Below, piece by piece: positions 1-7,982 of a stretch of DNA of 40,701 bases. A program made the translations under genes and the position numbers. Source of the stretch: Halioglobus sp. (GTDB lineage: Bacteria > Pseudomonadota > Gammaproteobacteria > Pseudomonadales > Halieaceae); assembly GCA_020443345.1 (NCBI GenBank), contig JAGRIH010000012.1, positions 1 to 40,701 on the forward strand, read 5' to 3'. Numbering within the stretch: the first letter of the stretch is position 1; every line of letters begins with the position of its first letter. The notes under the pieces were generated by a model that saw only the letters and a program-made list of their open reading frames with translations, did not search any database and was not told the origin of the DNA.

Positions 1-68
1 AATCCACGCTCAGAAGCCAGGATCATGAATTCGCGAACGGCACCACGAAAATGCCGTTTGCAGAGTAA
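1..68. other. Foreign flank truncating an MFS gene, possible IS end
   Basis: The MFS reading frame on its right loses family-like sequence just before its stop codon near base 69. Read on the minus strand, the flank begins with GGGCGCCTCTATTAATTA followed by sequence unrelated to a transporter. An abrupt switch of this kind is what an insertion-sequence end would produce, and the AT-rich terminal-repeat look fits. The window edge hides the rest, so the identity is a guess. Confidence 0.25.
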
Positions 69-638
69 TTAATAGAGGCGCCCTATAGTCAGCAGCAGCA
101 GGGCCACGGGGAAGATCAGTTCACTTAGATAGGCCTGACGCCAACCCACTGACTGGATCATGGCGGTGCCGTACTGGGGAAACATGGCGCCCCCCAGACT
201 GGTACCCACCAGTGCAATGCCGATGGCCGTGCCGCGCTTTTCCACAAACCAGCTCGATACCAGGATCACGCCGGCATTCAGGCCATTGAGGATCAGCACA
301 ATACCCATAATCACGTGCACAAAATACAGATCGCCCAGGCTGTTAATACGGGAATACAGGACGTAGGCGCCGCCCAGCAGCAGCCAGCCCACAATCATAC
401 AGGCCCGTGGTCCGTAGCGATCCAGAAACACACCGAGGAAGGGGGCGGCAATACCGGTAACCCCCAGGGTCACCATATCCCGGAACTTCAGTTCACCCCG
501 GTTCCAACCAAATTCATTGAGCAATGACTCGTCAAACACCGACAGACCGGAGATAGTCATGCCGTTGCTCACCATCAACGTCAGGGACGCAAGGATGGCA
601 ATAACCCAGGGGAAATAGTTCTTAGCTGGCTCAGACAT
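69..638 (-). pseudogene. MFS transporter, N-terminal half only
   Basis: This 189-residue frame encodes the first half of a major facilitator superfamily permease. It shows about six hydrophobic segments and a loop between helices 2 and 3 of the MFS type (residues near GVFLDRYGPR). Family members are normally 400-450 residues with 12 helices, and this one stops right after helix 6, where the sequence ceases to look like a transporter. It is the last gene of the leftward operon, 15 bp after the nitrilase-like gene. I infer that it was truncated by an insertion or rearrangement and is probably non-functional. A complete MFS gene lies upstream in the same operon, so transport may not be lost. Confidence 0.75.
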
Positions 639-653
639 GTGAGTGTGGACTCC

Positions 654-1697
654 TTAAATGATGCCGCGCTTGGCGAGGTCGTCGATAGTATCTTGCAGGG
701 TGTTCTGGAAGTGGCTGCGCTCGATCTTTTCTACCCCCGCCAGGGAATTGGCCGGATAGACAGTTTGCCCCCCATACACCCCGGCGAACAGTTCCAGACG
801 CTGCCGGGCCAGAGTGTTGGTCATACCGGGCTTGCGGCGAGTGCGGCGCAGTGCGCCCAGGTCGATTTCCCCGTAGCCACACATACTCTCACCACTGCCC
901 GCCTCACCCAGGATCGCGCCGAGGTAGTTCACTATCTGTGAGTGATGGTTGGTGGACTCTGCCGGGAAAGGTATATCGGTGATGGATGCACTGTTAGCGG
1001 AAACAACATAGGCGATATTCTCATAGGCCCTCGCGCGCTTGGCGATATTCTTGGGTGTATCCTGCAGGCTGCCCACCTCGCTGGAGGAATGGCAGATTAC
1101 TTCGGCACCGCGCAACACATGGGCCCGGGTGATCTCGGGGTAGAGAATTTCCTCCGATGCCACACAGGCCAGCCTGCCGATCGGGGTATCGACAACCGGA
1201 AACAGCCCCTCCTCCCCATAGATGTCGAGGTAGGCGTCCAACACATCGTGGGGCGTGGCTCCGAACATTGATACAAGACGGCGATATCGCAGGATCACAT
1301 CGCCGCTGGGGCCGATGATAAAACTGGTCTGGAAATAAAGCTGCGGGAAATTGGGATCCAGTTCGTAAGCATTCCCCGACAAGTAGATATTGTGCTTCTG
1401 GGCGACCGCACTGAGTTTTTCGTACTCCTGGCCGTCCATCTCGATACAGCCTTTGGCCTGCCAGCCCTCAATGGTATCCCCCATCGGAAAGCTGGTCAGG
1501 AAATACTCCGGCAGCACCACCAGTGTCGCAGGTGCGCCAGCAAAGCTGCGCAGGAAACCCTGGCTGCCGGTAAGCAGGCTGTCTACGTGCTCGATGGTGC
1601 TGAAGATCGATTGCCGTGCATCCTCAACCGACATCATGTTCACTGCGCGGCAATTCACCTGCAGACCGAGGGCTTGATAGACACCAGTGTCAGTCAC
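654..1697 (-). CDS. Nitrilase-superfamily protein with altered catalytic triad
   Basis: The 347-residue protein has the carbon-nitrogen hydrolase fold: a glutamate in LPEYF (E64), a RYRRL motif where the catalytic lysine normally lies (R140), and the nucleophile-elbow region SEEILYPE (residues 181-188). Aligned by eye with aliphatic amidases (CDDGNYPE), the catalytic cysteine position is serine 181. A cysteine occurs three residues earlier (C178). So the E-K-C triad reads E-R-S. It may be a non-classical or non-catalytic member. Its start overlaps the end of the alpha/beta-hydrolase gene by 8 bp, implying translational coupling. The substrate is unknown. Superfamily membership is secure; activity is doubtful. 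Confidence 0.85.
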   Translation of the reverse strand: MTDTGVYQALGLQVNCRAVNMMSVEDARQSIFSTIEHVDSLLTGSQGFLRSFAGAPATLVVLPEYFLTSFPMGDTIEGWQAKGCIEMDGQEYEKLSAVAQKHNIYLSGNAYELDPNFPQLYFQTSFIIGPSGDVILRYRRLVSMFGATPHDVLDAYLDIYGEEGLFPVVDTPIGRLACVASEEILYPEITRAHVLRGAEVICHSSSEVGSLQDTPKNIAKRARAYENIAYVVSANSASITDIPFPAESTNHHSQIVNYLGAILGEAGSGESMCGYGEIDLGALRRTRRKPGMTNTLARQRLELFAGVYGGQTVYPANSLAGVEKIERSHFQNTLQDTIDDLAKRGII

Positions 1698-2508
1698 TGC
1701 TTTCTCCTTTTACTTGTTGCAGGGCTTCATCGATTCGAGCAGCAATCGCCGGTGCGCCCTCTTCGAACACACCGCGGGTAATCTCTGTCGCCTCGATAAA
1801 AAATGCACTTTCGTGCGCCGCCGCAACGCTTTCCCGGGTGGCGTCGAGCAGCCCCGACTGTGTACCGATGATCGCCACTGGACCTGGCAGGCGCTCGAAT
1901 CGCTCCGGACAAGGGTATGTGAAGGCGGCGTGAAACGCGAGGTGTGACCGGGAGTAGACCCGCAACTGTTCGCTGAGCAGCGCAACGGAACGTTCCATTC
2001 CCATCAGGGGCGCCTTTACACCTACGCCACTCTTCCACAGGGGCACAATACTTTCGGGCTCGGCGTCCAGTGCCAGGGGTTTCGCCGCACTATCGCGCAT
2101 CTTCTCCTGCGCTGCCCCCACGAAGTAAGGCACATCCACCAGCACCAGGGCATCGATACTATCGGCGCTCTGCAGCTGCATCTCCGCACCCACCAGGCAG
2201 CCGGTGTGAAAGCCGAGCACATCCACTGGCTGATCCGGCGATACTTCCTGCACAAACTGCAGCATGGCCACCGCGTAGTCCTCAATGCCAGGCTGATCGA
2301 CCCTCGGGGCTGACGCACCATACCCGGGATAATCCGGCGCTATGACTCGACGTCCCTGCCCCAGCGCGGCCATGGCCCTGGTAAAAAACAATCCGCTGAA
2401 AGGTGCCGGATGCAGGCATAACAGGGGCGGCCGGATTTCCTCTTCCGGTAGCCACTGGCGAAAATGTATCTGCCCCTCCGGACAGTTAATATATCCGGCC
2501 TCGATCAC
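1690..2508 (-). CDS. Alpha/beta-hydrolase-fold protein lacking the triad
   Basis: The 272-residue protein has the alpha/beta-hydrolase pattern: an oxyanion-type CLHPAP segment (residues 31-36), then APDYPGYGAS (58-67) and a strand leading to the nucleophile elbow. The elbow reads G-F-H-T-G (99-103), so the usual serine of GxSxG is histidine 101. The acid after strand 6 or 7 (near IIGTQSGLL, 213-221) and the late histidine (near ITRGVFEE, 243-250) are also not recognisable. It may be a cofactor-independent enzyme using other residues, a binding protein or a pseudoenzyme. It overlaps the upstream MFS gene by 4 bp (ATGA) and the downstream nitrilase-like gene by 8 bp. Confidence 0.85.
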   Translation of the reverse strand: MIEAGYINCPEGQIHFRQWLPEEEIRPPLLCLHPAPFSGLFFTRAMAALGQGRRVIAPDYPGYGASAPRVDQPGIEDYAVAMLQFVQEVSPDQPVDVLGFHTGCLVGAEMQLQSADSIDALVLVDVPYFVGAAQEKMRDSAAKPLALDAEPESIVPLWKSGVGVKAPLMGMERSVALLSEQLRVYSRSHLAFHAAFTYPCPERFERLPGPVAIIGTQSGLLDATRESVAAAHESAFFIEATEITRGVFEEGAPAIAARIDEALQQVKGESSD

Positions 2509-3839
2509 TGCAGGCTCTCCATACGTTCCAGGTACACCCTGCGGATGGACCTCATCATAAAAATAACCGGCAACCCGAACACCAGGGGTACAAGGGCTGC
2601 GGAGTAGCGAATACCTTCTTCACCAAACACCAGGTCGTTGAGCAGACCGATGGTCATGGGGCCAAGCAACAGACCAGCCATGCTAATGGCAATGTAGTAC
2701 ATGGCCACTACCTGGCCGCGAACTGCCCCCGGTGTGATATTGAGCAGCGCGGTGGGGGCACAGGCCGAAAGCATGGCGATGCCGACATTATTGCCGACCA
2801 TAACCAGAAAGGCCGTCCAGGCATTGGGCATCAAGGGGCCCAGGATTCCTGTCGGTACCAGCACGATCAAACCTGTCATCACAAGCCGCAGGGGGGCGTC
2901 GTGTCTCCCCTGGGAAAACAGTTTGTCAGAATACCAGCCTGCCAAATTCACGGTGAGCGGGCCTATCAGTAATAATGCGAGACCGTTGTATAGTGCGTAC
3001 TGGGCAGTAGACCAGCCCCAGGTGCGCTCAAACATGGCCGGGAGCCAGCCCTGGCTATAGGCCACGATGGTCATGACGCAGACCATGGACACCAGGCCGC
3101 CATAGGCTCGCCAATTGTTGCCCACCTCACGCAGCGCCTGGCCCATGGTGACGCCATTACCCGACTCATCCAGTGATGAATGCTGTCGCCTTGGCTCACG
3201 CAGGGTAAGCATCAGCAGTGCCAGCGGCAGCCCCGGCGCCGCCACCACGAGGAAGGTAAATTGCCAGGGCGCCAACTCGCCGAACATCGGCACAGTGACA
3301 ACTCCCTTTGTGGCAGTCCAGGCCAGCACGCTGGCGCCGGCCAGTGATGCGACACCCGCACCAATACTCAGGGCTGCAGAATAGAAGGCGACCGGTTTGC
3401 CCCGCTGCTCCTCGGGAAAACGGTCGGCAATCATGGACAGGGCACAGGGGCTGAGCGTCGCCTCCCCTACCCCTACGCCCACCCGGGCCAGGCCGAGTTG
3501 CACAAAGTTCTTCGCCAGGCCGCAGGCGGCGGTCGCCGCGGACCAGAGGACAATGCCGGCGCCGACAATCCAGGTTCGCCGCGCGTGATCAGCCAACCAC
3601 CCTAGCGGCAGCCCCATCAGCACATAGAAAACGGCGAATGCCGGGCCAAGCAGCAGACCGATCTGCGTATCAGATAAACCGAGGTCAGCCTTGATGGGAC
3701 CGATCAGGAGGCCGAGGATGTAGCGGTCCACGAACGAAAGGATATAAGCCAGGGTCAGCAGGACGACACTGTACCACGCATAAACCAGGCCCTTTCCGGA
3801 GAGAGGCGCCTGCGGCACTGCGGCAGCGGACTCACTCAC
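2505..3839 (-). CDS. MFS transporter, spinster-like
   Basis: This full-length 444-residue permease has about 12 hydrophobic segments. It shows the N-terminal SFVDRYILGLLIGPIK motif after helix 1, the loop GWLADHARRTW after helix 2 and a helix-5 region rich in Gly and Ala. This pattern is common in spinster-type MFS proteins of marine proteobacteria and sphingomonads, often next to degradation genes. It would sit in the inner membrane and move a small organic molecule, presumably the substrate or product of this operon. The substrate cannot be read from sequence. It follows the VOC gene by 6 bp and overlaps the alpha/beta-hydrolase gene by 4 bp. Confidence 0.9.
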   Translation of the reverse strand: MSESAAAVPQAPLSGKGLVYAWYSVVLLTLAYILSFVDRYILGLLIGPIKADLGLSDTQIGLLLGPAFAVFYVLMGLPLGWLADHARRTWIVGAGIVLWSAATAACGLAKNFVQLGLARVGVGVGEATLSPCALSMIADRFPEEQRGKPVAFYSAALSIGAGVASLAGASVLAWTATKGVVTVPMFGELAPWQFTFLVVAAPGLPLALLMLTLREPRRQHSSLDESGNGVTMGQALREVGNNWRAYGGLVSMVCVMTIVAYSQGWLPAMFERTWGWSTAQYALYNGLALLLIGPLTVNLAGWYSDKLFSQGRHDAPLRLVMTGLIVLVPTGILGPLMPNAWTAFLVMVGNNVGIAMLSACAPTALLNITPGAVRGQVVAMYYIAISMAGLLLGPMTIGLLNDLVFGEEGIRYSAALVPLVFGLPVIFMMRSIRRVYLERMESLQ

Positions 3840-3845
3840 GGCTTG

Positions 3846-4301
3846 TTACTCGGGTGCTGCTTTGGTGATGTGATAAATCACCACCAGATTATTGTCGTGG
3901 TCAACGATACCCACTTCCCGACCCTCGCGACCATCGTTGGTCACCAGGTGGTCTTCACCGTAAACGTGAAGCCCTGCGGCTATCGATTTTTCAACCACGC
4001 CATCGATGTCGGCGATATCCAGCACGATGGCTGCACGGCGTGGCGACGGCACAGGAGGCAGTTCTATACCGCGAACCTCGGTCAGCGCCATTACCCGGGG
4101 CTGGTCCGGCGCATCCAGAACGGCGAAGCGCATGTCCGCCGCGCGATCAATCTCAAACACGTCGTAGGAATAGGAATCCGGTTCCGAGTCTTTCTGAAAG
4201 CAGACGCTCATTCCCAGAACGTCACAATAAAAAGCCAGGGCACGCTCCAGGTCTGTGACCAGGAAGTTGGCGCGCTGGAAGCGAATAGCTGGATCTGACA
4301 T
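3846..4301 (-). CDS. VOC-family (glyoxalase/dioxygenase-fold) protein
   Basis: The 151-residue protein has the vicinal-oxygen-chelate fold: an N-terminal FLVTDLERALAFYCDVLGM segment and a second half ending in GIVDHDNNLVVIYH. I chose the ATG at 4301 because AAAGGAGA lies just upstream. The frame stays open to 4430, but that extension is remnant sequence of another gene. VOC proteins include glyoxalases, extradiol dioxygenases, isomerases and binding proteins, and metal ligands cannot be assigned with certainty here. It is the second VOC gene of the operon, 6 bp before the MFS transporter. The exact reaction is unknown. Confidence 0.85.
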   Translation of the reverse strand: MSDPAIRFQRANFLVTDLERALAFYCDVLGMSVCFQKDSEPDSYSYDVFEIDRAADMRFAVLDAPDQPRVMALTEVRGIELPPVPSPRRAAIVLDIADIDGVVEKSIAAGLHVYGEDHLVTNDGREGREVGIVDHDNNLVVIYHITKAAPE

Positions 4302-4336
4302 GGAAAAATCTCCTTTAAGGCATCGTGGGCACCGCC

Positions 4337-4504
4337 CATATACATGCGCATCACCGGACGCAGTCCCAGATAAAGCGCGCGCAGGAGGAATTGGCCCTCG
4401 GTGACCTCGGGGATCGCTTCTTCCGCGCATTCGAAGTCCGAGGGTTTAACGTTTCCCACCGGCCGAGCAGCCACGCGCCATTGGCTATTTCGCTGCTCAT
4501 TCAC
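4337..4504 (-). pseudogene. Remnant of NADP-dependent oxidoreductase (MDR family)
   Basis: A GTG-started frame at 4504 encodes about 56 residues that match the N-terminus of medium-chain NADP-dependent oxidoreductases of the curcumin/prostaglandin-reductase type: the VAARPVG start, then IPEVTEGQFLLRALYLGLRP and MRMYM. Proteins of this family have about 330-340 residues. Here the similarity ends at about 4337, and the frame runs on as unrelated sequence to 4208, inside the next VOC gene. I read this as an internal deletion that removed nearly all of the gene but kept the ribosome binding site of the following VOC gene. Confidence 0.7.
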
Positions 4505-4516
4505 CGGGCGGCAGCC

Positions 4517-4996
4517 TCAGTCAGTTATGGGTTCGGAGCGAACCAGTTGATTGAGTTCAAAAAAGTGCCCGTCCGGATCAAACAGGGAGACACCGAGAAA
4601 ATACTTCATATTGCCATCAGCACCCTCGGTAGACCACTCATGGGGAGCCGTATGGATACGGGTCTCGAGCAGTTCGGCCTGTCGGTGCGCCCCGGCAGAG
4701 TCATCGGAGCCAACCACAAAGGTGGGCATACCGAAGGTGACCTCAGTGGGCACTTCCGGCGCGGACATCACGGGATCGACCCATTGCATCAGGCCGATCA
4801 TGCCGATCTCCGGGTGCTCACATTTCAGGATTACCAGACGGATCAGGTCACCGGCCTTACCAGCAGCCAGGCCTTCTCCCGACAGGGTAAAAGGCTTGTC
4901 GTAGTAGACCTCCATCCCCAGTACGTTCTGGTACCAGGCCAGGGATTTGTCCATGTCGCGCACCATCAGTGTGGTGCGCTTGATAATATTTTTCAC
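4517..4996 (-). CDS. VOC-family (glyoxalase-fold) protein
   Basis: The 159-residue protein begins with TTLMVRDMDKSLAWYQNVLGMEVYY spread over residues 8-32 and ends with SLFDPDGHFFELNQ, the classic glyoxalase/bleomycin-resistance pattern with a late glutamate as possible metal ligand (E in FFELN). The start is GTG and overlaps the DUF1330 stop by 4 bp (GTGA), so translation is likely coupled. Two VOC genes in one operon may encode related steps or a heteromer. No substrate can be assigned. Confidence 0.85.
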   Translation of the reverse strand: MKNIIKRTTLMVRDMDKSLAWYQNVLGMEVYYDKPFTLSGEGLAAGKAGDLIRLVILKCEHPEIGMIGLMQWVDPVMSAPEVPTEVTFGMPTFVVGSDDSAGAHRQAELLETRIHTAPHEWSTEGADGNMKYFLGVSLFDPDGHFFELNQLVRSEPITD

Positions 4997-5307
4997 GAAT
5001 TGTTACCTCCGATAACGGGCGCTTCTACCAACACCACCTCGACATCACAAATACCCTCACGGAGTTTCTTGATCTCGTCGTATTCAGGGGAATTCCAGAA
5101 GGCACGCGCCGCGTCCATATCGGGCCACTCGGAGATAACTACCGAGCGGCCATCGCCCACACAGCCCTCCAGGCACTCTGCCCCGGGTCCGCGCAATACA
5201 TACTTGCCGCCACATTTGTCTACCAGGGCCGCCGCCTGGGTGGCATAACCGGCGAGGAATTTCTCACGGTCGTGCACCCGGGCGAGGATGATCATGTACG
5301 CTGCCAT
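4993..5307 (-). CDS. DUF1330-family protein
   Basis: This 104-residue protein matches the DUF1330 ferredoxin-like dimeric alpha-beta barrel pattern: MAAYMIILARVHDREKF at the start, GGKYVLRGPG in the middle and VVISEWPDMDAARAFWNSPEY later. The start at 5307 was chosen because the family begins exactly there, although the frame is open to 5454. The gene lies 10 bp after the DUF1838 gene and overlaps the next VOC gene by 4 bp. DUF1330 proteins have no firmly established reaction but often accompany degradation genes. Confidence 0.85.
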   Translation of the reverse strand: MAAYMIILARVHDREKFLAGYATQAAALVDKCGGKYVLRGPGAECLEGCVGDGRSVVISEWPDMDAARAFWNSPEYDEIKKLREGICDVEVVLVEAPVIGGNNS

Positions 5308-5317
5308 GGGCGAATCC

Positions 5318-6229
5318 TCAGTGACCGGCCTTGGGACCAGACTTGTTTTTATTGCGCTCATCGAGAACCTTCTTGAAGAAGGTCCAGGAAGTCTCGTTGG
5401 GGCGCGTATCATCACCTGCCGGAGCGTTGGTGTATTCGGGGTAGTTCTTCGCAATCTGGTCCTTCATCAGTTTGGGAAGATCATTCCAGGAATCGAGCTT
5501 GGCGCCCTGGGCGTTGAAGTAAAGGCCGCCTTCTCGACCGTTCATTTCCATCCAGGGAAGCCAGTCGGAAATGCGTACCCAGGCAACGCCGGGTTTCACA
5601 GTGGTAGTCTTCTCGCTCACCAGGTCGTCATAGACGCCATAGAAATCGAAGATCTCGGTGGCATGGTACGTTCCGCCCACGTACTTCTGGTAATCGCCAG
5701 CAAGCACATTGTAATAGAACAGCGGCACTTCCACATTCATCTGCCAGTAATCCGCCACCTTGCGAATCGGCAACTTGATTACCTTGCCATCGCGGCCATA
5801 GCCAAAGCTGGGACGCTGGTTCACTGGGTCATTCGCCACGTGAATCACATCGAGGGTTTCCCCTGTCCAGGGATTGTCCCAAGTATCCATCAGCTCACCG
5901 GTCTTCGGATCCAGGTAGAGCATGATCTCGCGGGATACCAGCCGATAGCCCGCCTCACCCTTATCATTCTTCACCGTCACACATTTGCGCACGTTCATGC
6001 CAAGCAGCCCGAAGAGCTGCTTGTCACGCTCACCCATCTTGCGCGAGTAGGCCTTGCCGTGCCAGATGTAGGTAGTTTCCTCGTTATCGATGGTGGAACA
6101 CTGGATCTTGCGGTTGACAGCTATCACGCCTTCCCGGCTGGTCAGGTCAATCTCTGCACTGGCCTGCGCGGTGATGGCGAGTAGACCGACCAGCGCCACC
6201 GCGGCGCGGTTATTCTTGGATATTTTCAT
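5318..6229 (-). CDS. DUF1838 exported protein
   Basis: The 303-residue protein starts with a signal peptide (basic start MKISKNNR, hydrophobic AAVALVGLLAITA, likely cleavage after ASA near residue 25). The mature part is rich in Trp, Tyr and Asp and has the DUF1838 pattern: TTYIWHGKAYSR, LYLDPKTGELMDTWDNPWTG split over residues 103-123, and late WVRISDWLPWMEM. It should act in the periplasm. No enzymatic function is established for this family to my knowledge. It is the first gene of the leftward operon, downstream of the palindrome/promoter region, so it is probably made in the largest amount. Confidence 0.85.
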   Translation of the reverse strand: MKISKNNRAAVALVGLLAITAQASAEIDLTSREGVIAVNRKIQCSTIDNEETTYIWHGKAYSRKMGERDKQLFGLLGMNVRKCVTVKNDKGEAGYRLVSREIMLYLDPKTGELMDTWDNPWTGETLDVIHVANDPVNQRPSFGYGRDGKVIKLPIRKVADYWQMNVEVPLFYYNVLAGDYQKYVGGTYHATEIFDFYGVYDDLVSEKTTTVKPGVAWVRISDWLPWMEMNGREGGLYFNAQGAKLDSWNDLPKLMKDQIAKNYPEYTNAPAGDDTRPNETSWTFFKKVLDERNKNKSGPKAGH

Positions 6230-6295
6230 GTTCTGGGTCCTCGACGATGGGTGAAAGATGAATTCGGGGCCTTTTGACCTGAGGGCTCATTCATT

Positions 6296-6331
6296 TGTTA
6301 TATAATAATAACATTATATCATTTAAATCAA
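6296..6331 (-). promoter_or_regulatory. Palindromic operator within divergent promoter region
   Basis: A perfect inverted repeat TGTTAT-N6-ATAACA covers 6296-6313. On the minus strand, TTGATT (6326-6331) and TATTAT (6302-6307) are 18 bp apart and could be the -35 and -10 boxes for the DUF1838 operon, with the -10 box inside the palindrome. A bound regulator would then block the promoter. The core GTTAT-N6-ATAAC has the 16-bp geometry of Crp/Fnr-family sites, and a Crp/Fnr gene is divergent next door. The palindrome is seen directly; the promoter and the regulator pairing are inferred. Confidence 0.5.
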
Positions 6332-6400
6332 GATGGAATGACCCACCCGGTAAATAGGGGTAAACTGCCGTGCCTCGCCAAATACGACAGGACGCAACCG

Positions 6401-7090
6401 ATGGTAGATCGCTCACAGGTGCTGACCACCCTCGCAGACAGCGATGTCGGCAGGGGCTTGTCCGCCAATGAACTCGAGCAGGTAATGGCACTGGGCCAAC
6501 TGCAGAAGATGGACCCGGGCCAGGAAATTGTGCGTCAGCTGACACCGGCTGAGGCCGTATTCCTGTCCTGCGCCGGCACAGTAATGGTGGAGCGTAACGC
6601 GCTCAATGGACGTCGCCAGGTCATCGCCTTCCTGCGCCGGGGCGACTACCTGGGGTTCACCGCGACAACGCGCTATCTCTACAGTGCGACGGCCCTGGAG
6701 CCCTGCGTTATGCTGAAATTTCCCAGGAAAAAATTTATCGCCCTGTGCGACGAGATTCCGGGGCTGAAAGAAAACCTGGCGCATATCAACAACACCGTGC
6801 TGGCCAGCCTGCTCGACCACCTGTTCGCCATCGGACAGAAACGCGCCCATGAACGCCTCGCCTTCCTGATCTACCAGTTCTATCTTCGCGATGGCAGCCC
6901 TGAATCGGGCTCAGCCATACAACTGCCGATGAGTCGCACGGATATTGGCGATTACCTCGGGCTAACACTGGAAACGACAAGCCGTGCATTTTCTCGGCTG
7001 CGCAAAGAGGGAATTATCAGTACGCCGGATCATCACAGCGTGGTGATTGAACAACAGGAACAACTGGAAGACCTGGCGGAGGTCGACTAG
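6401..7090 (+). CDS. Crp/Fnr-family transcriptional regulator
   Basis: From the ATG at 6401 (AGGA nine bases upstream) the protein has 229 residues. It has an N-terminal cyclic-nucleotide-binding-like beta barrel (about 20-120), a dimerisation helix (about 122-150) and a C-terminal winged helix with MSRTDIGDYLGLTLETTSR (177-195), very like FNR/FixK recognition helices. The N-terminal cysteine cluster of true FNR is absent, so an Fe-S oxygen sensor is unlikely. An in-frame ATG at 6338 is an alternative start. It is divergent from the DUF1838 operon and probably controls it. Confidence 0.9.
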   Translation: MVDRSQVLTTLADSDVGRGLSANELEQVMALGQLQKMDPGQEIVRQLTPAEAVFLSCAGTVMVERNALNGRRQVIAFLRRGDYLGFTATTRYLYSATALEPCVMLKFPRKKFIALCDEIPGLKENLAHINNTVLASLLDHLFAIGQKRAHERLAFLIYQFYLRDGSPESGSAIQLPMSRTDIGDYLGLTLETTSRAFSRLRKEGIISTPDHHSVVIEQQEQLEDLAEVD

Positions 7091-7169
7091 GCGGTATTGA
7101 TTTTTGGTAATGCGTACAACCGCGGCCCTGCTATGGTTTTAAGTATCAACTCACCAAAGGAGAGCCAAC

Positions 7170-7850
7170 ATGCTAACCACACTGGCCGTACTCAGATGGT
7201 TCCACATCGTCGCCATGGTCTACTGGCTGGGCGGGGAATGGGGCGTATTCCAGACGTCCTACAACGTCATCAATCGCAACCTGTCCATGGACGAGCGCCG
7301 CCGCCACATGGAGACCGCCTACCGCATTGATATCCTCGCGCGCACTGGCATTATCGCCCTGTTCCCGCTGGGATTTCACATGGGGTACTTCTGGGGTGTA
7401 CAGCCCTACGGCGGTGCATTCCTGACTGCTGTCTGGGTATTCTACTTCCTGTGGTTGGCACTATGCTGGGCGGCATTTATCAAGCGCGAAACCGATACCG
7501 GTCTCAAGCTCACTATCTGGGATGAGCGCATCCGCTACCTCATCATTCCCCTGCTAGCCATTACCGCTATTACTTCCCTGATGGGCTACGGTCCATTCAA
7601 TGCAGGCACCGGGCAGATGTGGTTTTCCTTCAAGATCCTGATTTTCGCCGGACTGCTGGTTCTCGGTCTGTTGCTGCGTTTCATTATGCGCGAGTGGACA
7701 ACACTGTTCCGTGTACTTGCGGAAAACCCCGGCGACACCGCGGCGGAAAATACCCTTGAAAAGTCCATCGCCTTCGGCCGCAAAATCGCATACTGCTACT
7801 GGATCGGCATTGGTACTGTCGCCTTCCTGGGCGCTACCAAACCCTTCTGA
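7170..7850 (+). CDS. Small multi-pass inner-membrane protein
   Basis: The 226-residue protein has about six hydrophobic segments, starting with MLTTLAVLRWFHIVAMVYWL. An early His (WFHIVAM) and a second (LGFHMGYFWG) could be haem ligands, as in CopD/DUF2269-like membrane proteins, but I cannot fix the family. The ribosome binding site AAAGGAG lies about 10 bases before the ATG. It is downstream of the Crp/Fnr gene, in the same direction, and followed directly by a terminator, so it closes this transcription unit. Confidence 0.75.
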   Translation: MLTTLAVLRWFHIVAMVYWLGGEWGVFQTSYNVINRNLSMDERRRHMETAYRIDILARTGIIALFPLGFHMGYFWGVQPYGGAFLTAVWVFYFLWLALCWAAFIKRETDTGLKLTIWDERIRYLIIPLLAITAITSLMGYGPFNAGTGQMWFSFKILIFAGLLVLGLLLRFIMREWTTLFRVLAENPGDTAAENTLEKSIAFGRKIAYCYWIGIGTVAFLGATKPF

Positions 7851-7858
7851 TTTTTTGC

Positions 7859-7898
7859 GCGCGGGACACCAACCTGCTTCTGTCCCGCGCTATTTTTT
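7859..7898 (+). terminator. Rho-independent terminator
   Basis: A perfect 10-bp stem GCGCGGGACA / TGTCCCGCGC (7859-7868 and 7881-7890) with a 12-base loop is followed by TATTTTTT. It lies 9 bases after the stop of the membrane-protein gene and ends the rightward unit. The next roughly 80 bases up to the transposon end show no gene. Confidence 0.9.
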
Positions 7899-7982
7899 CC
7901 AACTAACACCCCCGACCCATTCCCCCGCGACTGCGATAAATTCCACGCCCCGGCAACTGCGGTACAGCCCCGCGACGACATA

